Source: Pseudomonadota bacterium (GTDB taxonomy: Bacteria > Pseudomonadota > Gammaproteobacteria > Magnimaribacterales > D2472). From it: 5,057 bases of DNA. Below the pieces are notes generated by a model that did not search any database, had not been told where the DNA came from, and saw nothing but the letters and a program-made list of their open reading frames with translations. Positions 1-4,966 of the stretch are shown here, piece after piece; within the stretch, counting starts at the first letter, position 1, and the number at the start of each line of letters is the position of its first letter. The stretch spans positions 1-5,057 of the forward strand of contig RGHK01000075.1 of the NCBI GenBank assembly GCA_010024215.1, written 5' to 3'. The translations under genes were made by a program, and so were the position numbers.

Positions 1-808
1 CATAATTTTTAGATATTTCAATATAGTCTTTGCTGCCATTTGGCTCATAAAAAAACTCGGCAAACGATATCCATAGAAAATTATTTGATTTTGCCTTGCA
101 TGAAAACTTTCTATTATTAACTTCAAATTGTTTACTACCAAAGTTAGTATTCAAAAAATTATGCTTTATTAATTTTTCAATATCATTGTCATTAAATACC
201 TTTTTCTTATCTTTGTTAAAGCTTAATATGTTCCTTGTTCTATAGTCTGTCTCACCAACTAATTTATGAACATGAACTGATTCTTGGAATATTTTTATTG
301 AGTCAAGAAATTTTTTTCTTTGAAGCCCATCTTTATATAAATCTTCAGGAGCTGCATTTGATGTTATGTATAAGAATGTATTATTCTCAATCAATTGTAT
401 TAACAAATTGCCTATTATCATCGCATCTGCAATATCTTCTACTTGAAATTCATCAATAAAAATAATGTCGTATTTTTTACTTAAAGTTTTAGCAATGCTA
501 TCTAGCGGATTCTTGCTGCCAGTTCTATGATTAAGCTCAGAATGAATCAGCTGCATTAGGTCAATATAATGAGATGCTTTGATTTTATAATTTAAATGAT
601 TCAAAAAACACTTAGTTATAACTGTTTTACCTCTTCCTACTTCACCCCATATGTAAAAACCCATTTTTTGAGTTTTATTTTTCTTAAGTTTTTGTATAAA
701 AGATTTCTCTTTGGGTAATGCATCAATCATTTGAAGAATTAGATTTGTTTGAGCTAAATCTACTTGGATGTCTTGGTTTTTTAAATCATCAATGATATTT
801 TTAAACAT
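1..808 (-). CDS. zapE: ZapE / AFG1-family cell-division ATPase, partial (C-terminus beyond window)
   Basis: I translated this by hand; the frame stays open to the window edge, giving about 269 residues. Family proteins are about 375 residues (E. coli), so roughly the last quarter is missing. It is a P-loop ATPase of the AFG1/ZapE family, cytoplasmic, which in E. coli associates with the Z-ring and affects FtsZ polymers. Visible motifs in order: Walker A GEVGRGKT (residues 55-62), Walker B IIFIDEF (115-121) followed by the family stretch DIADAM, sensor TSN (149-151), LYKDGLQR (157-164) and DYRTR (188-192). Near the cut, ISFAEF and DYIEIS match the E. coli ISFxxL/DYIALS region. The second Walker A glycine is Glu, which still fits GxxGxGKT. 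The N-terminal region before the P-loop is about 20 residues shorter than in E. coli. The ATG at 808 is the only ATG before an upstream in-frame stop at 845-847. Its neighbour degS diverges. Confidence 0.93.
   Translation of the reverse strand, partial: MFKNIIDDLKNQDIQVDLAQTNLILQMIDALPKEKSFIQKLKKNKTQKMGFYIWGEVGRGKTVITKCFLNHLNYKIKASHYIDLMQLIHSELNHRTGSKNPLDSIAKTLSKKYDIIFIDEFQVEDIADAMIIGNLLIQLIENNTFLYITSNAAPEDLYKDGLQRKKFLDSIKIFQESVHVHKLVGETDYRTRNILSFNKDKKKVFNDNDIEKLIKHNFLNTNFGSKQFEVNNRKFSCKAKSNNFLWISFAEFFYEPNGSKDYIEISKNY
773..801 (+). promoter_or_regulatory. Possible degS promoter (TTGGTT-17-TATTTT)
   Basis: TTGGTT (773-778) and TATTTT (796-801) are separated by 17 bp and would place the transcript start near 808, just ahead of the degS ATG at 816. 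The site lies inside the 5' end of zapE on the opposite strand. Both hexamers are weak matches. If real, it rules out the upstream in-frame ATGs at 768 and 792 as starts. Confidence 0.2.
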
Positions 809-815
809 TATCGTT

Positions 816-1805
816 ATGAAACTTTTACAAAGAACTAAAATAAACTATTTAATAGTTATTTCAATAACTATATTTTTATCTTGGGCATTTTTTTTAAATG
901 AGAATAATAGATTTGTTTCTGCTACAAAAAATTCAATTAAGTCTGTTGTAACAGTATATTCATATGGAAATAGTCGAATCTATAATAATGATAATGTTGG
1001 TTCTGGAGTAATATTTTCTGAAGATGGATATATAGTTACTAACTTTCATGTTATTTCCAATAATAAATTTGTAAGAGTTAAATTGCACAACGGAGAAGAA
1101 TACGAAGCAAAGATCATTGGCGGTGACTCAAATGCGGATATAGCTGTTTTAAAAATTAAAACAGACAACCAGCTTGAAGCAATAACTATTTCGGATAGTG
1201 AAGATCTAAAAGTTGGTGACAAAGTTTTGGCAATTGGGAATCCCTATGGTATTGGCATTTCAGTTTCAAATGGAATTATAAGTGCAACCGGAAGAGATTA
1301 TGGCAATCCTTATCTAGAATTAATACAAACTGATGCTGCTATTAATCCTGGTAATTCTGGAGGAGCATTGATTAACGAAAAAGGCAATTTAATTGGAATA
1401 AACACTAAAATTTTCTCAAAAACTGGAGCTTATCAAGGCCTTGGTTTCGCAATACCTTCAAATAATATTGTTGAAATAGCAACAGAGCTTATTAAATATG
1501 GAAAAATTAGGTCGGGTTGGATTGGTAATTTTAGAGTTTCTCCAATAAGGCTTCGATTAAATAACAAACTTATAAATGGATTAAGGATTGTAGAAATAGA
1601 TGAAAGTGGTCCACTTTTTAATAAAGGTACAAGAGTAAATGATATTATCATCAGCATTAATGGTGATATTGGAAACTGGAACAATCTCACATCTTCACTA
1701 AAATATGCCACTCTTGGCAATGATATTATTTTTGAGATTTTAAAAAATAATCAATATAAGACAATAGAAATAAAATCTGATGAAATCAAAGACTTAACTA
1801 GGTAG
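816..1805 (+). CDS. degS: DegS/AlgW-type membrane-anchored serine endoprotease with one PDZ domain
   Basis: The protein is 329 residues from this ATG. A single N-terminal membrane anchor (about residues 9-27) leads into a trypsin-like protease domain and one PDZ domain (about 235-325). That is the DegS/AlgW layout; DegP and DegQ have a cleaved signal peptide and two PDZ domains. The catalytic triad is visible: His78 in TNFHVI, Asp108 in SNADIAVLKI and Ser181 in NPGNSGGAL, close in spacing to E. coli DegS H96/D126/S201. In the family, unfolded outer-membrane protein C-termini bind the PDZ domain and the protease then cuts the anti-sigma factor RseA/MucA to release sigma-E. No RseA is in the window. 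In-frame ATGs at 768 and 792 exist, but they would extend back through the divergent zapE start; 816 puts the basic MKLLQRTK directly before the membrane helix. The 3' end overlaps murA by 12 bp. The peptide-binding loop reads WIGN, not the usual YIGI. Confidence 0.93.
   Translation: MKLLQRTKINYLIVISITIFLSWAFFLNENNRFVSATKNSIKSVVTVYSYGNSRIYNNDNVGSGVIFSEDGYIVTNFHVISNNKFVRVKLHNGEEYEAKIIGGDSNADIAVLKIKTDNQLEAITISDSEDLKVGDKVLAIGNPYGIGISVSNGIISATGRDYGNPYLELIQTDAAINPGNSGGALINEKGNLIGINTKIFSKTGAYQGLGFAIPSNNIVEIATELIKYGKIRSGWIGNFRVSPIRLRLNNKLINGLRIVEIDESGPLFNKGTRVNDIIISINGDIGNWNNLTSSLKYATLGNDIIFEILKNNQYKTIEIKSDEIKDLTR
837..864 (-). promoter_or_regulatory. Possible zapE promoter (TTGAAA-16-TATTTT)
   Basis: On the minus strand TTGAAA (864-859, five of six matches to the -35 consensus) is followed after 16 bp by TATTTT (842-837, four of six). 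This would start transcription about 25-30 bases before the zapE ATG. It lies wholly inside the degS coding sequence, and AT-rich DNA gives many chance matches, so this is only a candidate. Confidence 0.25.
843..871. repeat. Two overlapping palindromes (three alternating AACTAT half-sites)
   Basis: AACTAT at 843-848, its reverse complement ATAGTT at 852-857, and AACTAT again at 866-871 form two overlapping inverted repeats. The first (843-857) has perfect 7-bp arms around one base. The second (852-871) has perfect 9-bp arms around two bases. The first sits in the spacer of the candidate zapE promoter and the second covers its -35. The DNA also encodes the hydrophobic NYLIVISITI part of the DegS membrane segment. 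It could be an operator for a dimeric regulator, or a by-product of AT-rich codons for Ile, Val and Leu. Confidence 0.35.
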
Positions 1806-1809
1806 TCTT
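1789..1809. terminator. Weak hairpin spanning the convergent degS/murA stop codons
   Basis: AAGACT (1789-1794) and AGTCTT (1804-1809) form a perfect 6-bp stem with a 9-base loop. The stem and loop cover both stop codons: murA TAA at 1796-1794 and degS TAG at 1803-1805. Both flanks are T-rich in the direction of reading but lack a solid T run, and the stem is not GC-rich. It could act as a weak bidirectional terminator, or only block 3' exonucleases. This is the only terminator-like structure I found between these two convergent genes. Confidence 0.3.
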
Positions 1810-3053
1810 GTTATGTTTGCGCCTAAATAATTTAGTTTTTCTTCAATTCTTTCATAGCCTCTATCAATATGATAAATTCTATCGACTTTTGTTTTACCTT
1901 TTGCACAAAGACCGGCTAATATAAGACTGGCTGATGCTCTTAAGTCAGTAGCCATAACCTCTGCACCATATAGTGAATCTACGCCCTTGATGACAGCATG
2001 GTTACCAGAAACTTGTATATCACACCCCATTCTATTCAATTCTTGTATATGCATATATCTATTTTCAAAAACTGTTTCGTATATATTAGACACTCCATCT
2101 GCTAAAGCATTTATAACTGAAAACTGTGCTTGCATATCTGTTGGAAATTCTGGAAAAGGTGCAGTTGTGATATCTACTGGCTTGGGTTTTTCTAGATCCA
2201 TTTTTAAAGATATGGAGTCATTTGTAGTAGTTATTTTTGCACCGGTTTCAACTAGTTTATCTAAGACTTTTGTTAACCTCTTTGGATTGATGCCATTTAT
2301 CTTTATATCACCTTTTGTAATTACGGCAGCAACTAAATAAGTTCCTGCCTCTATTCTGTCAGCAGGAATGCTATATTCGGTTCCATGCAGACCTTTAACA
2401 CCTTCAATTATTATTTCATCAGTACCTGCACCTGTAATTTTTGCGCCCATTGCATTTAGAAATTGTGCTAAATCTATAATTTCAGGTTCTTTTGCAACAT
2501 TCGTAAGTATTGTTGTCCCCTCAGCTAAACATGCAGCCATCATTATATTTTCAGTTCCGGTTACTGTTACTCCATCAAATTTAATTGAAGTGCCTTTTAA
2601 TTTTTTTGCCCTTGCTTCGATGTAACCATTTTTAAGTGAAATAGATGCTCCTAACTGTTCGAGAGCATCTAGATGAAAGTTAACTGGCCTGGTTCCTATA
2701 GCACAACCTCCAGGTAAAGCAATTCTTGCCTCTCCATATTTAGCTACAAGAGGTCCCAGCACCAAAATCGATGCTCTCATAGTTTTTACTAACTCATACC
2801 TTGCTTCTTTTTCCTTTAATTCATTTGTTGAAATAGTAAAGTCCATATTCTCATTGAGTAAAATCTCAGCTCCCATTGAACCAAGTAACTCAAACATTGT
2901 TGTAATATCTTGAAGATACGGCAGATTTTTTAAAACTACGTTTTCATCGCTTAGGATAGTCGCTGCAATCATTGGCAGCGCAGCATTCTTAGCGCCTGAG
3001 CAACTAATCGTTCCTTTTAAACAGGCTCCACCATTTATTAACAATTTTTCCAT
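1794..3053 (-). CDS. murA: UDP-N-acetylglucosamine 1-carboxyvinyltransferase (MurA)
   Basis: This cytoplasmic enzyme transfers enolpyruvate from phosphoenolpyruvate to UDP-GlcNAc, the first committed step of peptidoglycan synthesis. At 419 residues it equals the E. coli length and aligns end to end with it. Recognisable residues: Lys22-Asn23 in SGAKNAALP, Arg93 in KTMRAS, the catalytic loop LPGGCAIGTRP with Cys117 (E. coli Cys115), Asp306 in FPTDMQAQF, and Arg398 in HIDRGYERIE. The Cys form, unlike the Asp form, is the target of fosfomycin, so the natural enzyme is predicted to be sensitive. The ATG directly follows the ibaG stop codon (TAA then ATG), so translation is probably coupled. No good Shine-Dalgarno is visible; the best match is a weak AGAG about nine bases upstream. 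It is the last gene of the mlaC-ibaG-murA run, and its 3' end runs 12 bp into degS on the other strand. Confidence 0.97.
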   Translation of the reverse strand: MEKLLINGGACLKGTISCSGAKNAALPMIAATILSDENVVLKNLPYLQDITTMFELLGSMGAEILLNENMDFTISTNELKEKEARYELVKTMRASILVLGPLVAKYGEARIALPGGCAIGTRPVNFHLDALEQLGASISLKNGYIEARAKKLKGTSIKFDGVTVTGTENIMMAACLAEGTTILTNVAKEPEIIDLAQFLNAMGAKITGAGTDEIIIEGVKGLHGTEYSIPADRIEAGTYLVAAVITKGDIKINGINPKRLTKVLDKLVETGAKITTTNDSISLKMDLEKPKPVDITTAPFPEFPTDMQAQFSVINALADGVSNIYETVFENRYMHIQELNRMGCDIQVSGNHAVIKGVDSLYGAEVMATDLRASASLILAGLCAKGKTKVDRIYHIDRGYERIEEKLNYLGANITRLPS

Positions 3054-3272
3054 TTATTTTGCTCTTGTTTCAACACTCAAAGCGTGCAGCGCTCCTGATT
3101 CAAACTGATTTTTAAGGGGACTAAGAACCATTTTATGTTGTTGAATTATTGATTTATCTTTAAAAGCTGACGACTCTACTATTAATTTAAAATTGCATGA
3201 ATCGCCATCAAAAGTTAATACGGCGTCAGGTATTTCATTTTTTATTATTGTTTTAATTATTTCTTTATCCAC
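3054..3272 (-). CDS. ibaG: BolA-family protein IbaG
   Basis: This is a small BolA-fold protein. In E. coli ibaG (yrbA) also lies directly upstream of murA, and BolA proteins pair with monothiol glutaredoxins around a [2Fe-2S] cluster. Visible features are the DGDSCNF loop, the helix with the conserved QQHKMV, and the C-terminal ALHALSVET with the invariant cluster-ligand His. I prefer the GTG at 3272. It gives 72 residues, puts that His at position 63 as in E. coli IbaG, starts about 21 residues before the DGD loop (22 in E. coli), has AGGA four bases upstream, and overlaps mlaC by only 8 bp (GTGGATAA). ATGs at 3308, 3293 and 3284 are in frame but would add a Gly/Met/Gln-rich head and overlap mlaC by up to 44 bp. 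The loop Cys (residue 26) resembles the BOLA3 type. The gene ends immediately before murA. Confidence 0.9.
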   Translation of the reverse strand: MDKEIIKTIIKNEIPDAVLTFDGDSCNFKLIVESSAFKDKSIIQQHKMVLSPLKNQFESGALHALSVETRAK

Positions 3273-3906
3273 TGATTCCTGCATCCCCTGCATCGGATAC
3301 CCACCCATTTAATGTTTTTTCTATATCTTCATTATTTTTAATTGCTAATGCCTTAAATTGATTTTGAAAGGTCAAGCCAAGATTAACGCCATTAACTATT
3401 ATATTAATTATTGACCAACTGTTATCTTTGTTTTTTCTTAATTTGTAAGAAATTGGATATTTGCTACTACCAGTATTAAGAGTTTGTCTAACTTCAATAT
3501 TTTTAATATTTTGATCAAGATAACTGTCACCATTTTCAGGAAATAGAGTGGTGATTGTTTGATTTTCCCATTGTGCGAGTGTCTCAGCATAAGTATCTAA
3601 TAATGAATCCTTAAAGACATTTACAAATTCTTTTCTTTGAGAAGGTGAAGCGGCAAAATAATATTTTTTTCCCATTACAGTAGCTGCAACTCTTCTAAAA
3701 TCAATCATTGGCTCAAAAATTTCTTTAATTTTTAATTCATATTGCTCTCTATCTTCAACAAATAAAGATTTATTTTCTTTTAAAACTTTAACCATCTTCT
3801 GAGCATTCTCATCTATAAAAATATGAGGATTAGTTTCGCAGAATGCTGAAATAGATGTCAGCAAAAAGGTAATTGAGAATAAATAATTTTTAATAAAAGC
3901 GGGCAT
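3265..3906 (-). CDS. mlaC: MlaC, periplasmic phospholipid-binding protein of the Mla pathway
   Basis: The protein is 213 residues (E. coli MlaC 211). In the family it shuttles phospholipids through the periplasm between the outer-membrane MlaA complex and the inner-membrane MlaFEDB transporter, keeping the outer leaflet free of phospholipid. A signal peptide is clear: Lys6, then a hydrophobic run (about 8-21) and a likely signal peptidase I site after Ala-Phe-Cys at 21-23. The mature part carries TNPHIFIDENAQK near its start, MGKKYYFAASPSQR in the middle, and the closing NSWSIINIIVNGVNLGLTFQNQF, which aligns with E. coli [23 protein letters not shown]. The start is secure because no other Met precedes the signal peptide. 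It leads the run mlaC-ibaG-murA. Oddly, mlaB is missing between mlaC and ibaG, and mlaD, mlaE and mlaF are missing upstream, where kdsD diverges instead. Confidence 0.92.
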   Translation of the reverse strand: MPAFIKNYLFSITFLLTSISAFCETNPHIFIDENAQKMVKVLKENKSLFVEDREQYELKIKEIFEPMIDFRRVAATVMGKKYYFAASPSQRKEFVNVFKDSLLDTYAETLAQWENQTITTLFPENGDSYLDQNIKNIEVRQTLNTGSSKYPISYKLRKNKDNSWSIINIIVNGVNLGLTFQNQFKALAIKNNEDIEKTLNGWVSDAGDAGISG

Positions 3907-3934
3907 TGTTCTATTATACCATTTAGAAGATAAT
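3906..3934 (+). promoter_or_regulatory. Possible kdsD promoter (TTGTTC-17-GATAAT)
   Basis: TTGTTC (3906-3911) and GATAAT (3929-3934, five of six matches to -10) are separated by 17 bp. The predicted start near 3941 leaves about 20 bases before the kdsD ATG at 3961 and falls after the in-frame TTG at 3940, which favours the ATG. The site faces and overlaps the mlaC promoter, so the two polymerases would compete. The -35 matches only in its first three bases. Confidence 0.4.
3907..3921 (-). promoter_or_regulatory. mlaC-ibaG-murA promoter: extended -10 TGGTATAAT
   Basis: On the minus strand a perfect TATAAT (3918-3913) is preceded by TGG, making an extended -10, and followed by only six bases before the mlaC ATG at 3906. 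No convincing -35 lies 16-18 bp upstream, which an extended -10 can tolerate. The usual distance to the start of transcription puts +1 at or next to the A of the ATG, so a leaderless mRNA is predicted. This is the best promoter match in the window. Confidence 0.6.
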
Positions 3935-3960
3935 AAAAATTGCGTAAATTCACTAAAGAT

Positions 3961-4923
3961 ATGAAAAATTTTAACTACATAAGCTCTGCTAAAAGGACAT
4001 TTAAAATTGAGGCAGATGCTATAAAAGATTTATCAAATCAGATTGAAAAAAACTTTGATACTCTCTGCAAGGCTGTTCAATTTAATGATGGTAAATTTAT
4101 AATTATGGGGGTTGGTAAATCTGGTCATATTGGTCAAAAGATATCGGCAACACTTTCTAGTACTGGAACTGGTTCTATCTTCATTCATCCAACTGAGGCT
4201 GCTCATGGCGATATGGGTTTAATAAGTAAAAAAGATATTGTGCTTTTAATTTCAAATTCTGGGGAAACAGATGAAATAATAAACATACTTCCATCTTTAA
4301 AAAGAGCTTCGAGTAAAATTGCATCTCTTACGAGTAATAAAAAATCAACAATTTCCAAAGCTTCTGATATCCCAATTATTATAAAGTCCAAAGAAGCTTG
4401 TCCACTTGACTTAGCACCAACTTCATCTACAACTGCAGCCTTAGCTTTTGGAGATGCCCTTGCTATAGCTCTACTAGAATCAAAAGGCTTTACTAAAAAT
4501 GATTTTGCTAGTTCTCATCCTGCTGGAAAATTGGGTAAGAAATTAATCACCCAAGTAAAACATCTAATGCATAAAGGTTCAAAAATCCCTGCAGTTAATT
4601 TCAATACTAGTTTGTCTGATGCATTAATAGAAATTACTAATAAAAGTCTTGGGATAACTTTGGTTAAAAATCGATCTAAAGTTGTAGGTATTTTTACGGA
4701 TGGTGATCTAAGAAGGTGTTTAAATCAAAAAATAGATATAAATACAACCAAGATAAAAGATGTTATGACCAAAAAATTTATTACAATCGAAGATGAAGCC
4801 CTAGCAATAGATGCTGCAGAAATTATGGAAAAAAATAAAATCTTTACATTAGTAGTTATGAAGAAAACAAAAAATGTGGGCGTTCTCTCAATGCATGATC
4901 TCATTCAAGCAAGGATTCTGTAA
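3961..4923 (+). CDS. kdsD: D-arabinose 5-phosphate isomerase (KdsD), SIS domain plus two CBS domains
   Basis: This enzyme interconverts D-ribulose 5-phosphate and D-arabinose 5-phosphate, the first step towards Kdo of lipopolysaccharide. It is cytoplasmic and 320 residues long (E. coli KdsD 328). The N-terminal SIS domain (about 35-185) carries MGVGKSGHIGQK with Lys53, HPTEAAHGD, ISNSGETDEI with Glu105, KEACPLDLAPTSSTT with Glu145, and SSHPAGKLG with His186. These match the E. coli active-site residues K59, E111, E152 and H193. Two CBS repeats follow (about 199-255, including GIFTDGDLRR, and 265-320, including GVLSMHDL). The domain order and all four residues make this a full-length, probably active enzyme. 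The start is chosen at the ATG; an in-frame TTG at 3940 would add seven residues but lies at or before the predicted transcript start. It diverges from mlaC by 54 bp, and no kdsC is recognisable directly downstream. Confidence 0.95.
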   Translation: MKNFNYISSAKRTFKIEADAIKDLSNQIEKNFDTLCKAVQFNDGKFIIMGVGKSGHIGQKISATLSSTGTGSIFIHPTEAAHGDMGLISKKDIVLLISNSGETDEIINILPSLKRASSKIASLTSNKKSTISKASDIPIIIKSKEACPLDLAPTSSTTAALAFGDALAIALLESKGFTKNDFASSHPAGKLGKKLITQVKHLMHKGSKIPAVNFNTSLSDALIEITNKSLGITLVKNRSKVVGIFTDGDLRRCLNQKIDINTTKIKDVMTKKFITIEDEALAIDAAEIMEKNKIFTLVVMKKTKNVGVLSMHDLIQARIL

Positions 4924-4937
4924 GTAATGATAATTTA

Positions 4938-4966
4938 GTAGCAAAGTCATTAACCATTGATGCTAC
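4938..4966 (+). terminator. Weak inverted repeat after kdsD, possible terminator
   Basis: GTAGCA (4938-4943) and TGCTAC (4961-4966) form a perfect 6-bp stem with a 17-base loop, 14 bases after the kdsD stop. A run of six T follows at about 4976-4981, roughly ten bases beyond the stem and so too far for a standard intrinsic terminator. It might end the kdsD transcript weakly or be a chance repeat. It overlaps the first bases of the candidate ORF at 4960. Confidence 0.2.

Noticed and set aside
235..459. 74-residue plus-strand open frame
   Set aside because: It lies wholly antisense to zapE, where the minus frame shows the Walker B and sensor motifs; its Leu/Ile/His-rich product resembles no protein family.
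768..815. Upstream ATGs (768, 792) for degS
   Set aside because: They would extend degS into the opposite-strand zapE coding region and put a second hydrophobic stretch before the basic MKLLQRTK and the real membrane helix.
1433..1720. 95-residue minus-strand open frame
   Set aside because: It is antisense to the PDZ half of degS, which has clear family similarity in its own frame.
1987..2625. Two plus-strand open frames (1987-2340 and 2368-2625)
   Set aside because: Both are antisense to the strongly conserved middle of murA; long antisense frames arise there by codon composition.
2690..2720. Fosfomycin-resistant MurA variant
   Set aside because: The catalytic loop retains Cys117, not Asp, so it is the ordinary sensitive form.
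3838..3906. MlaC as a lipoprotein (Cys23 near the end of the signal peptide)
   Set aside because: The residues before the Cys are Ser-Ala-Phe, and Phe at -1 does not fit a lipobox (usually Gly or Ala); MlaC is a soluble periplasmic protein in the family.
4203..4391. 62-residue minus-strand open frame
   Set aside because: It is antisense to the SIS domain of kdsD, whose active-site motifs are intact in the plus frame.
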